Shown here in pieces: positions 47,184-56,363 of a DNA stretch of 64,000 nucleotides. Position 1 is the stretch's first letter; each line of letters begins with the position of its first letter. The DNA is from Candidatus Woesearchaeota archaeon (GTDB taxonomy: Archaea > Nanobdellota > Nanobdellia > Woesearchaeales > JABIAG01), in contig JABIAG010000003.1 of assembly GCA_018653365.1 (NCBI GenBank), forward strand, positions 158,830-222,829, written 5' to 3'. A program made the translations under genes and the position numbers. A model generated the notes under the pieces. The model was not told the origin of the DNA and searched no databases. It worked only from the letters and a program-made list of their open reading frames with translations.

Positions 47184-48869
47184 TTATTTTTTTAGCCAGT
47201 TTTCTAGCATTACACCATATGCTGGTCTTGTAATAAATACACCTATTGAAACGCCAATTATTGTTGTGATTGCGAAACCTCTTAGTATTCCTGCTCCTGC
47301 TCGCATTAGTGGAAGCATTGCTACAACTGTGGTGAAGTAAGCCGCCATTATGATAAAGAATGCATTTTTCATTTTGGCTTGCCAGTTTGAGTGATGTTGT
47401 GTTTCTTTACGTAGTAGTTCGTCTGCAATTACTATTTGGTGATCTACGCCGGTTCCTACTACAATTATGATCCCTGCGATTGCTGCAAGGTCGAGGTTGG
47501 TACCAAATGCTGCTGCTATACCTAATAATAGTACAACCTCGCTTATGTTTGTTATGATCATTGGTAATGCAATTTTTATTGATCTGTATCGAATTAAGAC
47601 AATTCCTGCAACTACAATTATTGCTAGTAGACCAGTCAATACTGCCGTTTTTAGAAATTCTTTTCCAAGTATTGGACTAAGATTGTCTGCTTTTACAATT
47701 TTTAGTTTAACAGGTAAACTACCTGTTTTTAGTATAGTTTGTAATCTTTTCATGTTTGCTAGTGTAACACCCACTGCTTCATCTCGAGAACTGCCTATGC
47801 CCCCTCCGGTTATTTGAATTGTTGTTTCCGCTCTTCCTTTTAGTCCTGCTCCCACGTTTAATGAGTCAACTAATTGATCATCTAAGTAAAATTCTATTTT
47901 TTCACTTAATATTTCGCTTCCACTTTCACTTGTGATTACGTCTAAATCTTTTGTTACACTTGCTTGTTTTTCTGCTGCTTCAGATGATAAGTCTACTGTA
48001 AAGAAGAATTGGCAACTGTGTTGGCCGTCTGAAGTCTGTCCACATCCCTGACTTGGATTAATTCCTGAGCAATCTGAACTTCTACAAACGTATGCGATAT
48101 CTTCTCCTCCACTAAATACTGTTGTTCCATTTATTTTTGCTTCAAATTTTCCTTGGGTTCCAATTAAGGATTCTATCTCTTTTTTTTGTAAGCCTGCAAT
48201 TTCTATTAGTATGAATTGATTGCCTGATAGATCTGATGACTTTTTGATTTTAACATCGCTTAGTCCAAACGCATTTAGTCTTTGATCTAGGTTTTCAACA
48301 ACTTGGTCTATAATGTCTTCTTCAACTTTTTCTTCAGGGGTTAAAAGTACTCTCACTCCTCCCTGTAGGTCTAATCCTTTTCTTATGTTGTTTTGAGGTG
48401 CTTCATATACAGTGATTCCAATATCCGCAGTACCCACAATTATTTCGCGAGTTTCATTAATTTCAATGGTTTTTTCAACGGTTTCATTTCCAATTGTTTC
48501 ATTAATCGTTTTTGTGATGGTGTTGCCAGTATATTCCATTTCTATTTCTGGCAAGGTTTTTATTGTGTAAGAATTCTTTTCTGTTCGTAATCTGATTGTT
48601 CGATTTATTTCTAATTCACTAATGGCATCATAATAGTCGGAAACTGTTTTTATAGCATTTCCATTTACACTGGTAATTACTTCATGACTTAATGGTTGAG
48701 AATTTTTCGCAGGGCTCTCAAGTCCTGCTACGTATGCTGCAGAATCTTTTTCTACAAATCTTATTGCAACTCCTTCTTTATTTGTTGGATGTATTGCCGC
48801 TACTGCTAATAGTAAGCAAAAGATTAAGATAATAATTTTCAGGTTTGTGAAAATTTTTGGGATTTTCAT
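47184..48869 (-). CDS. secD: Preprotein translocase subunit SecD
   Basis: GLDLQGGVRVLLTPE, AAFGTNLDLAAIAGIIIVVGTGVDHQIVIADE. Confidence 0.93.
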   Translation of the reverse strand: MKIPKIFTNLKIIILIFCLLLAVAAIHPTNKEGVAIRFVEKDSAAYVAGLESPAKNSQPLSHEVITSVNGNAIKTVSDYYDAISELEINRTIRLRTEKNSYTIKTLPEIEMEYTGNTITKTINETIGNETVEKTIEINETREIIVGTADIGITVYEAPQNNIRKGLDLQGGVRVLLTPEEKVEEDIIDQVVENLDQRLNAFGLSDVKIKKSSDLSGNQFILIEIAGLQKKEIESLIGTQGKFEAKINGTTVFSGGEDIAYVCRSSDCSGINPSQGCGQTSDGQHSCQFFFTVDLSSEAAEKQASVTKDLDVITSESGSEILSEKIEFYLDDQLVDSLNVGAGLKGRAETTIQITGGGIGSSRDEAVGVTLANMKRLQTILKTGSLPVKLKIVKADNLSPILGKEFLKTAVLTGLLAIIVVAGIVLIRYRSIKIALPMIITNISEVVLLLGIAAAFGTNLDLAAIAGIIIVVGTGVDHQIVIADELLRKETQHHSNWQAKMKNAFFIIMAAYFTTVVAMLPLMRAGAGILRGFAITTIIGVSIGVFITRPAYGVMLENWLKK

Positions 48870-48961
48870 AAAATGTCCTCCATTTTATGAAGCCTAAAAA
48901 TCTCTGATTTTTGTTGCACACAAAAGTTTTTAACTTTTGGGGCACAAAAACTTTGTTTTTG
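48867..48961 (-). promoter_or_regulatory. Four tandem stem-loops in the secF-secD gap; the last overlaps SD and start codon of secD
   Basis: Reverse strand: CAAAAAC-AAA-GTTTTTG, CAAAAGTT-AAA-AACTTTTG, AAAAATC-AGA-GATTTTT, CATAAAATG-GAGGA-CATTTTATG; all perfect stems. Confidence 0.8.
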
Positions 48962-48966
48962 TTGTT

Positions 48967-49848
48967 TCATTGATGTTTTCTCCTATTAACATATATTTTT
49001 AGTATGCCTGCATTTTGGACCCAGGTATTCATCATGTCTACAATCAGTCCAATAAGTACGATTGTCATGATTTGTGTTATTACTGGGCTTTGTGAGAAAA
49101 TTATTGCGATTATTATTGCGGTTATTGTTGTTAGGGTCATCATAAATCCTGTTTTCATTGCAGATTTTATTCTTTCATCTACACTGCCCTCTTTTCGTTT
49201 AAGCACTTTTGTGGAAAGTAGGATGTTAGTGTCAACTGCGTATCCAATTAACATTAGAAATGCTGCTACACCTGCAGTACTTAATTTTATGCCCATCACG
49301 TTTACTACTGCCATTGTTATGATTATGTCAGATACTGCTGCTAGAACAATTGATGAACTTGGTACTATGCTTCTAAAATAAATAAATACAACTATGCCCA
49401 TAAATATGAACGCAAAAATTACTGCTCTAACAGTTTCTTTGAAAAAACTACTTCCTAGCGCACTTCCAATAGTTTCTATTGTTATTTGATCTTCTTCTAT
49501 GTTGAATTTGTTTTTTATTTGTTCTTTTATGTTATTTACATCTAGTTCTTCTGTTGAGTCGAGCTCTATAATTAGTCCGATCTGTCGCCCTGCGCCAGAA
49601 AGTGTTCTCACGTTTAACTCTCCATCATAATCTAATGAATTCTGAACTTCTATTGCATCGGTCCCGACACTGATTATCGAAATGCTGGTTCCTCCCTTTA
49701 GGGAAATTCCTTTGTTGACAAAGCTCCCTGTTGTCGAATAGTTCACAAATAAGAATATTATTGATATTGCTAGTATTATAAAGGGTATTGCTAAGATTAA
49801 TTTGCTTTTATCTTTGCGTCTATGCCCCCCTTCTGCATGTTCTTCCAT
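48967..49848 (-). CDS. secF: Preprotein translocase subunit SecF
   Basis: GISLKGGTSISI, GVAAFLMLIGYAVDTNILLSTKVL. Confidence 0.93.
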   Translation of the reverse strand: MEEHAEGGHRRKDKSKLILAIPFIILAISIIFLFVNYSTTGSFVNKGISLKGGTSISIISVGTDAIEVQNSLDYDGELNVRTLSGAGRQIGLIIELDSTEELDVNNIKEQIKNKFNIEEDQITIETIGSALGSSFFKETVRAVIFAFIFMGIVVFIYFRSIVPSSSIVLAAVSDIIITMAVVNVMGIKLSTAGVAAFLMLIGYAVDTNILLSTKVLKRKEGSVDERIKSAMKTGFMMTLTTITAIIIAIIFSQSPVITQIMTIVLIGLIVDMMNTWVQNAGILKIYVNRRKHQ

Positions 49849-49922
49849 CTTCTTTAGAATCTTGGATTTATTAATAAATGTTTCGTCAAAACATTTATAT
49901 ATGTTATTTATAAAGAGACCGT

Positions 49923-50534
49923 ATGAGTAAATTGCGAGCTTTTCGAAAAAAACTTACTTTGAGCATTATTGTCTTTGTAATTATCTACACATTTTATTTG
50001 AGGTGGGAGTGGTTGATCGAGAATGTATCTTTTCTTAATTCATTATACTCTTTTGTTTTTGATCATTTTATTGAAAAAACTTTGATGGGAATGTTTCTTT
50101 CTAGTATGATTGGGGGCATTTTTATCATTTTTCTTCCTATTGAATTCCAATTTGCTTATTATTTCTCTTCTCAGCATCCTCTGATTCTAGTTATTGCTGT
50201 TTTGTTAGTTGGGAACGTTATTGGATTGTCTATTGATTATTTGATTGGTAGATTGTTTGGTGAACGGCTTGCAAGAAAGCTTTTGAAAAAGAAGTATGAC
50301 AAGTTCCTGAATAGAATGCAGGGTAAGCTTGGTTCTTTTTTGATCTTCTTTGGTAACATTATCGTATTTCCAATAGAGCTATTTTCTGTTGCGGTTGGTG
50401 CTGCTAAGTATCCTTATAAGAAATTTTTAATTTATACTGTTCTGGGCAAGATCATTAAATTTGCACTAATGGCATATTTGATGATAGAGTTCGGATTGAG
50501 TCTAAATTTGGCATTTTTATTGAGTTGGATTTAA
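49923..50534 (+). CDS. VTT/DedA-like membrane protein
   Basis: LLVGNVIGLSIDYLIGRLFGERLARKLL, GNIIVFPIELFSVAVGAAKYPYKKF. Confidence 0.75.
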   Translation: MSKLRAFRKKLTLSIIVFVIIYTFYLRWEWLIENVSFLNSLYSFVFDHFIEKTLMGMFLSSMIGGIFIIFLPIEFQFAYYFSSQHPLILVIAVLLVGNVIGLSIDYLIGRLFGERLARKLLKKKYDKFLNRMQGKLGSFLIFFGNIIVFPIELFSVAVGAAKYPYKKFLIYTVLGKIIKFALMAYLMIEFGLSLNLAFLLSWI

Positions 50535-50536
50535 TC

Positions 50537-51379
50537 TCAAATTAATCCTGATAAGCCGATTATTTGTGTGTATAATCCTGAATTTATAAGAACATATTGT
50601 TCAATAAATACCGCAATTACTAAGGTTACTATTGCTATAACAAGGATGGTTATGGCGTTTCGTATTAGTACAATCTTTTTGTTAGCTTTTTTTTCTGATA
50701 TTACACTTCGCGACACTACCCCTCCAGATATTGCTGAAAAGATATATGATAGTCCCTCTAATAATGTGTGGGGTAGCACTATTACTAGTATTATTCCGAA
50801 TATTATGAACGGGTTAAGTGCACCGGCTAATGCAGACGTCTTTGCTAGGTTTCCAAAGATCGTTCCCCAGACTGACGCATTCCAGACTAGTAAGAAGATC
50901 CCTCCATCTCCGATAAAGAATGCCATGATAAATGCTAATCCTAAAACAACTAAGTTATGCATGAAGAGTGCTCCAAATAGTCCTGAGTTGAATGTTCCTG
51001 CTCCTCCAACGGATGAGTATAGTACGCCTATTTGGCTCTGGAATAAGGCATTTGTTGCCAAAGAAGGTAACATCACGCTAAATAAGCTAAAGCCAATCAT
51101 AACACCCAAGAAAATGAGTAAATAAATCATTACAAGTTTGGTATGTCTTCGTAATTTGTGGTGTTTTGTTTTGCTTAATAATCCAATCTCACTTCCGACT
51201 AAACCTTTTATTGTGGGATATAGGAGTATTGCTGTGATTGCTACTGTTACTATTGCGGGGTCTTTTTTGAATAGTATTGCTGCAATTCCAATTCCTATTA
51301 TTGAGTAGACCAATCCAAGAAAGAAAGCAATATATGGTTTTTTCTTTACTAATTCGATATTGTAAAGGCGTTCTAGCAT
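50537..51379 (-). CDS. SpoIIM-like (stage II sporulation M) membrane protein
   Basis: FMHNLVVLGLAFIMAFFIGDGGIFLLVWNASVWGTIFGN, PHTLLEGLSYIFSAISGGV. Confidence 0.75.
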   Translation of the reverse strand: MLERLYNIELVKKKPYIAFFLGLVYSIIGIGIAAILFKKDPAIVTVAITAILLYPTIKGLVGSEIGLLSKTKHHKLRRHTKLVMIYLLIFLGVMIGFSLFSVMLPSLATNALFQSQIGVLYSSVGGAGTFNSGLFGALFMHNLVVLGLAFIMAFFIGDGGIFLLVWNASVWGTIFGNLAKTSALAGALNPFIIFGIILVIVLPHTLLEGLSYIFSAISGGVVSRSVISEKKANKKIVLIRNAITILVIAIVTLVIAVFIEQYVLINSGLYTQIIGLSGLI

Positions 51380-51430
51380 GCTTAATTATAATCCATTAAG
51401 TTTATATACTTTACCTTTTTCCATGCTTAT

Positions 51431-51601
51431 ATGAGTCAAAGATTTTATAGTAAAAGAATGCTTTTGGGGCAAAAGTCCAGGGGAGATAGAGTTAGACCTA
51501 AAACTTTCAAAACCGAAGCAGACGCAAAAAAGTATGTTGCTGATAAAAAACTTACTGCAAAGGTTGAACTTAGGGGCAAGAAGTTTGCTGTAGTTCAATA
51601 A
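51431..51601 (+). CDS. Small basic conserved-looking protein (56 aa)
   Basis: MSQRFYSKRMLLGQKSRGDRVRPKTFKTEADAKKYVADKKLTAKVELRGKKFAVVQ; below the ORF-track size limit. Confidence 0.65.
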   Translation: MSQRFYSKRMLLGQKSRGDRVRPKTFKTEADAKKYVADKKLTAKVELRGKKFAVVQ

Positions 51602-51606
51602 TTTAT

Positions 51607-51656
51607 TACAGCTTTGCTGTGATGACCAAAAACTTAATAGCAAATTTAAGTTTTTG
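51607..51656 (+). promoter_or_regulatory. Two tandem stem-loops directly upstream of tgt
   Basis: ACAGC-TTT-GCTGT (51608-51620) and CAAAAACTTAA-N8-TTAAGTTTTTG (51627-51656). Confidence 0.6.
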
Positions 51657-51663
51657 ATTCTCG

Positions 51664-52785
51664 ATGTTCAAATTAGTTAAAAAGAATGGAAAGGCACGTT
51701 TGGGTCAGCTTATTACAAAGTCTGGTACAGTTGAAACTCCTTTTTTTATGCCTGTTGCAACTAAACTTTCTGTTAAACAGTTTTCTACTCTTGATCTGAA
51801 AGAGATTGGGAATACTGCAATAATTTCTAATGCTTTTGTTCTTTATCTCCGGCCTGGCGATAAGATGATTAAAAAGTTGGGTGGGATAAAGAAGATGATA
51901 AATTATTCAGGAATTAACTTTACCGATTCTGGTGGATTTCAAATGTATAGTAAGGCATTTCTAATTAGCACATCTGATGAAGGGGTACTTTTTAAAAGTC
52001 CTTTTGATGGTACTCGACATTTTGTTACTCCTGAAAAAGATATGGAGATTCAGTTGAATATAAATTCAGATGTTGCAATGTGTCTGGATGTCATGCCTAA
52101 CTTCCATGACGTAAAAAAAGATGAGATTGAGGAAGCTGTTAGAAAAACTACTTTGTGGGCTAAACGTTGTAAACAACATCATGATAAACTTCAGTCAAAA
52201 CTAAAACCAAACAATAAACAATTACTTTTTGGAATTTCTCAGGGGGGGATTCATCCAGATTTGAGAAAGAAATCCATAACTCAACTCACAAAACTAGATT
52301 TTGATGGTTATTCTGTTGGTGGTTTGGGTATGGGTGAACCTAAGAAGGATCAGGCTAAAATGGTAACATTACAAAGAAAAGTAATGCCTGAAGACAAACC
52401 ACTTTATTTAATGGGTATTGGCAGTCCGGTTGAGATCATAGAGGCAGTTAGTCGAGGTGCAGATATTTTTGATTCACGTTTTCCAACTCAGAATGCGCGT
52501 AGAGGAACTATTTTTACTTCTGAAGGCTTACTTCGATTAAAAAGAAAGGCACATGAACTAGATCAACTTCCCTTGGATCCAAATTGTGATTGTCTTATTT
52601 GTAAAACTTATACGCGAGCCTATTTAAGATATTTAATTATGCAGAAGGAGGGTAATGGTTACCGTTTAGTAACTTATCATAATCTTTACTATCTGATGCG
52701 TTTAATGGAACGTATAAGGCAATCAGTTAAGGATAAAACCTTCTCTAAATTAAAAAAAGAAATTCTTAAAACATACAAAGAATAA
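51664..52785 (+). CDS. tgt: tRNA-guanine transglycosylase, single-domain (bacterial-like length)
   Basis: GTVETPFFMPVAT, FTDSGGFQMYS, FDGYSVGGLGMGEPK, DPNCDCLICKTYTRAYLRYL Zn site. Confidence 0.93.
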   Translation: MFKLVKKNGKARLGQLITKSGTVETPFFMPVATKLSVKQFSTLDLKEIGNTAIISNAFVLYLRPGDKMIKKLGGIKKMINYSGINFTDSGGFQMYSKAFLISTSDEGVLFKSPFDGTRHFVTPEKDMEIQLNINSDVAMCLDVMPNFHDVKKDEIEEAVRKTTLWAKRCKQHHDKLQSKLKPNNKQLLFGISQGGIHPDLRKKSITQLTKLDFDGYSVGGLGMGEPKKDQAKMVTLQRKVMPEDKPLYLMGIGSPVEIIEAVSRGADIFDSRFPTQNARRGTIFTSEGLLRLKRKAHELDQLPLDPNCDCLICKTYTRAYLRYLIMQKEGNGYRLVTYHNLYYLMRLMERIRQSVKDKTFSKLKKEILKTYKE

Positions 52786-52824
52786 AACACATAATTTATA
52801 TACTACTCTTCTAATTAAAATAAT

Positions 52825-54195
52825 ATGAAACTAAAGTTTTTTGGTGCTGCAGGTATTGTTACAGGTAGCTGTCACATGCTTAAGTTCAACAATAAAAAAA
52901 TTCTAGTGGACTGTGGGATGTTTCAGGGAAGAAAGCAAACCTCTATGTTAAATTATGAACCGTTTAAGTTTGATCCAAAAGAGATTGATGCGGTTTTCTT
53001 AACTCATGCTCATATTGATCATTCAGGTTTAATACCAAAACTCTACAAGCACGGTTATAGAAATAAGATTTACTGTACTGCTGCAACTAAAGACCTTTGT
53101 AGAATTATGTTGGAAGACTCTGCAGGCATTCAAGAATTTGAAAACAAGTGGGATAATAAGAGACTCAAAAAACAAGGAAAACCTCTTAGACAGCCGTTAT
53201 ATTCTGTTGCTGATGCTAAGAAGTGTATGAAACTTTTCAAAGGAATTCAATATAACGAACTAATAAAAGTGTTTGATGATTTAGAGGTTGTTTTTCGTGA
53301 TGCTGGCCATATCATGGGCAGTGCAATTGTAGAAGCGTTTGTTCTAGAAGACAAACCAAAAAAGATTATTTTTTCTGGTGATTTGGGTCAGTGGAATGCT
53401 CCAATTATTGATGATCCAACCTGTCTAAAAACTGCTGATTTTGTTGTGTGTGAATCTACTTATGGTGGAAGAACTCATGAACCTATGAAGAAGCGTGACC
53501 AGATCTTAATTGATTTAATTAAAACAACCTACAAGAATGGTGGAAAGCTTCTAATCCCCAGTTTTGCTATTGAGAGAACTCAGGAACTAATCTACACTCT
53601 TAACCGGATTGCAGAAAAAAATCTTATTCCTAAAATTCCCATTTTTGTTGATTCACCTTTAGCAATTAAGGCAACTAAAATTTTTCAACAACACACTGAA
53701 AATTATGATGATGAAGCCGTTAATCTGTTAGCAGAAGGAGATAACCCTTTTGAATTTCCCAATCTTACTTACACTCTTAAAACTGAAGAGTCTAAGGCTC
53801 TTAATGAGATGGCAGAGCCTGCTGTGATCATTGCCTCTTCTGGTATGTGTACTGGTGGTAGAATTAAACATCATTTAAAGAATCACATGGGCAAACCTAA
53901 TACTACTATTTTCTTTATTGGTTTTCAAGCGCAAGGAACTCTTGGTAGAAGAATTCGTGATGGTACTAAGTTCGTTAAAATTTATGGTAAGTCTTACAAG
54001 ATTAATGCTAAGATTGTTGATGTGGAAGGATTCTCTTCTCACGCAGATCAACCCCAATTAATGAAATGGCTTAATTGTTTTCAGACAAAACCAAAATTAT
54101 TCATTGTACATGGGGAACCTGATGAGCAAGCAGCCCTAAAAAAAGCCTACAAGTCAGGCCATATTGCTAAGTTATGGGAAGAAGTCGAGCTTTAA
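52825..54195 (+). CDS. Metallo-beta-lactamase/beta-CASP RNase
   Basis: FLTHAHIDHSGLIPKL, CESTYGGRTHE, SGMCTGGRIKHHL, FSSHADQPQL. Confidence 0.92.
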   Translation: MKLKFFGAAGIVTGSCHMLKFNNKKILVDCGMFQGRKQTSMLNYEPFKFDPKEIDAVFLTHAHIDHSGLIPKLYKHGYRNKIYCTAATKDLCRIMLEDSAGIQEFENKWDNKRLKKQGKPLRQPLYSVADAKKCMKLFKGIQYNELIKVFDDLEVVFRDAGHIMGSAIVEAFVLEDKPKKIIFSGDLGQWNAPIIDDPTCLKTADFVVCESTYGGRTHEPMKKRDQILIDLIKTTYKNGGKLLIPSFAIERTQELIYTLNRIAEKNLIPKIPIFVDSPLAIKATKIFQQHTENYDDEAVNLLAEGDNPFEFPNLTYTLKTEESKALNEMAEPAVIIASSGMCTGGRIKHHLKNHMGKPNTTIFFIGFQAQGTLGRRIRDGTKFVKIYGKSYKINAKIVDVEGFSSHADQPQLMKWLNCFQTKPKLFIVHGEPDEQAALKKAYKSGHIAKLWEEVEL

Positions 54196-54235
54196 TATCC
54201 AAACCTTTTTTAATGAAATTCTTTTTTTCTTATTT

Positions 54236-55201
54236 ATGATCGAAACAGAAGTAATCATCATCGGCGGAGGCCCTGCAGGTTCTAGTTGTGCGTGGAAGTT
54301 AGTTGAAAAGGGCATTGATTGTATTATCTTAGATAAATCCATTTTCCCCCGTCCTAAACTTTGTGCGGGTTGGATCACTTCTAAGGTCGTTAAACTGCTT
54401 AAGATCGAAGATTATCCTGGTTTGGATAAGTTGAATCACTTTATTGTTAATGTGTGGAAATTAAAGATGAAGTTTAAAACCGATCAGTTTTCAATTCGTC
54501 GTTTTAAGTTTGATGAGTTTCTTTTAAAACGCTCTAAAGCCAAATTGGTACAACACTCTGTTTTGGAAATAAAAAAAGAGAATGGTTTTTTCTTAGTTGA
54601 CAATAAGTTTAAGTGTAAGTATTTAGTTGGTGCTGGAGGAACAAATTGTCCGGTATACGCGGCTTTCTTTAAAGAGAGTAATCCGCGTGATCAGAATTAT
54701 TCTGTTGTTGCGCTTGAACAAGAATTAAAATACGAAGAACGCGATGATAAGTGCCATATTTGGTTTTTTCAAAATAAGCTTCCGGGTTATTCTTGGTATG
54801 TTCCTAAACAAAACGGTTTTGTTAATTTAGGTATTGGAGGAAAGTCTCGAGTCCTAAAAAAGAAAGGGGCATCTATTACTGATTGTTGGGATGGTTTCAT
54901 TTCTAATCTTAAAGAAAAAGGACTGATTAAAAATTTAGAACTAAATCCCCAAGGTTATGTTTATTATTTAAGAAATGAAGTTAAAACGTGCCAAATTGAT
55001 AACTGTTTTATCGTTGGTGATGCAGTGGGTCTTGCTACCCAAGATTTGGGGGAAGGTATTGGTCCTGCTATTGAGTCGGGTTTGCTTGTTGCAGATTCAA
55101 TAATTAATCACGTTCCGTATTCTATTGATTCAATTTCAGAACTAAGTATTAATAATTGGTTCTTTATATTTTTACGTTACTTTTCTAGACTTTTTCGTTA
55201 A
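54236..55201 (+). CDS. Geranylgeranyl-reductase-family FAD-dependent oxidoreductase
   Basis: EVIIIGGGPAGSSCAWKLVEKGIDCIILDK, CFIVGDAVGLATQDLGEGIGPAIESG. Confidence 0.88.
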   Translation: MIETEVIIIGGGPAGSSCAWKLVEKGIDCIILDKSIFPRPKLCAGWITSKVVKLLKIEDYPGLDKLNHFIVNVWKLKMKFKTDQFSIRRFKFDEFLLKRSKAKLVQHSVLEIKKENGFFLVDNKFKCKYLVGAGGTNCPVYAAFFKESNPRDQNYSVVALEQELKYEERDDKCHIWFFQNKLPGYSWYVPKQNGFVNLGIGGKSRVLKKKGASITDCWDGFISNLKEKGLIKNLELNPQGYVYYLRNEVKTCQIDNCFIVGDAVGLATQDLGEGIGPAIESGLLVADSIINHVPYSIDSISELSINNWFFIFLRYFSRLFR

Positions 55202-55204
55202 GAA

Positions 55205-56320
55205 TTATCTTTCAGATTCGTATCCACCTAGGATCCCCTCTTTTGATAGTACTATCTGCCATAATTCAAGTCGTCTTGTTCTGAAGTTTCCTGCGCAAGC
55301 AAGAAGGTAATATCTCCACATTCTATAAAACCTTTCACCGTATTCTTCTTTATGTTTGTGCCAGTTTTCTTCAAAGCGTTCCCACCAGGCGTAAGTAGTT
55401 TTACTATAATCTGCACCAAAATTATGCCAGTCTTCCATGATTAATTTGTTATTAAATGCAGGTGCTAGTTCTTTTAATGAGGGGATGTAGCCTTCTGGAA
55501 AGATGTATTTTTTTATCCATTGGTCTCCTCCAGTTTCGAACTTAACATCTCTTCCTATTGTATGAAGTAAGAATAATCCTCTTTTTTTAAGGCATTTTCT
55601 TGCGAGTTCAATAAATTTTCCATAATTTTTTGGTCCAACATGTTCACACATTCCTATTGATGCTATCTTGTCATATTGGCCTTTTGCGTCTCTGTAATCT
55701 GATTGAATTATTTCTACAGGGAGTCCTTTGCAGATTTCTCTTGCATATTTTACTTGTTCTGCTGAGATGTTGTAGGATGTTACGTGGACACCGTAATTTT
55801 CTGAAGCATATTTTGCAAATCCTCCCCAACCTCCTCCAAGTTCAAGTACTCTTTCTCCTTTCTTTAACTTAAGTTTTCTGCAAATGAGGTCGAGTTTATT
55901 TTTTTGGGCTTCTTCTAAATTGTCAGTATTCTTGTAATAAGCACAGGTGTATTGCATTCTTTTGTCGAGCATATCTTTATAGAAATCATTTCCTAAATCA
56001 TAATGTACTTCTGCTACTTTTTTTGATCTTTTTTTTGTTTGGGCATTAAGAAGCATAGACTTGAGTACTGGGAAAATTAGTGACACTGGTTTTACTTTTC
56101 GATCCAATCTTGCGGTGAGTAGTTTTTCAAAGAATACATCTAACTTTTCACAGTCCCACCAGCCATCCATATAAGCTTCACCAAGCCCAATTGAACCTTT
56201 GGCCAATGCTCGTGCATAAAGTTTCTGATTGTGAACAGTTATGTCGCCATCTCTATCACCATTTATTCTTATGTCGGCTAATTTTAAGAGATTTGTTAAT
56301 ATTTTTTTTGCATCAGACAT
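55205..56320 (-). CDS. cfa: Cyclopropane-fatty-acyl-phospholipid synthase family
   Basis: GSIGLGEAYMDGWWDCEKLDVFFEKLL, VLELGGGWGGFAKYASENYGVHVTSYNISAEQ, EHVGPKNYGKF, MEDWHNFGADYSKTTYAWWERF, E. coli Cfa-like along its length. Confidence 0.95.
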   Translation of the reverse strand: MSDAKKILTNLLKLADIRINGDRDGDITVHNQKLYARALAKGSIGLGEAYMDGWWDCEKLDVFFEKLLTARLDRKVKPVSLIFPVLKSMLLNAQTKKRSKKVAEVHYDLGNDFYKDMLDKRMQYTCAYYKNTDNLEEAQKNKLDLICRKLKLKKGERVLELGGGWGGFAKYASENYGVHVTSYNISAEQVKYAREICKGLPVEIIQSDYRDAKGQYDKIASIGMCEHVGPKNYGKFIELARKCLKKRGLFLLHTIGRDVKFETGGDQWIKKYIFPEGYIPSLKELAPAFNNKLIMEDWHNFGADYSKTTYAWWERFEENWHKHKEEYGERFYRMWRYYLLACAGNFRTRRLELWQIVLSKEGILGGYESER

Positions 56321-56363
56321 TTTAATTAATGAATTATTCGGTCTATTTAAAAAATTTATGATA

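Noticed and set aside
51386-51643. Minus-strand 85-aa ORF
   Set aside because: Cys/Phe/Leu-rich shadow ORF; the plus-strand 56-aa protein at 51431-51601 is more credible.
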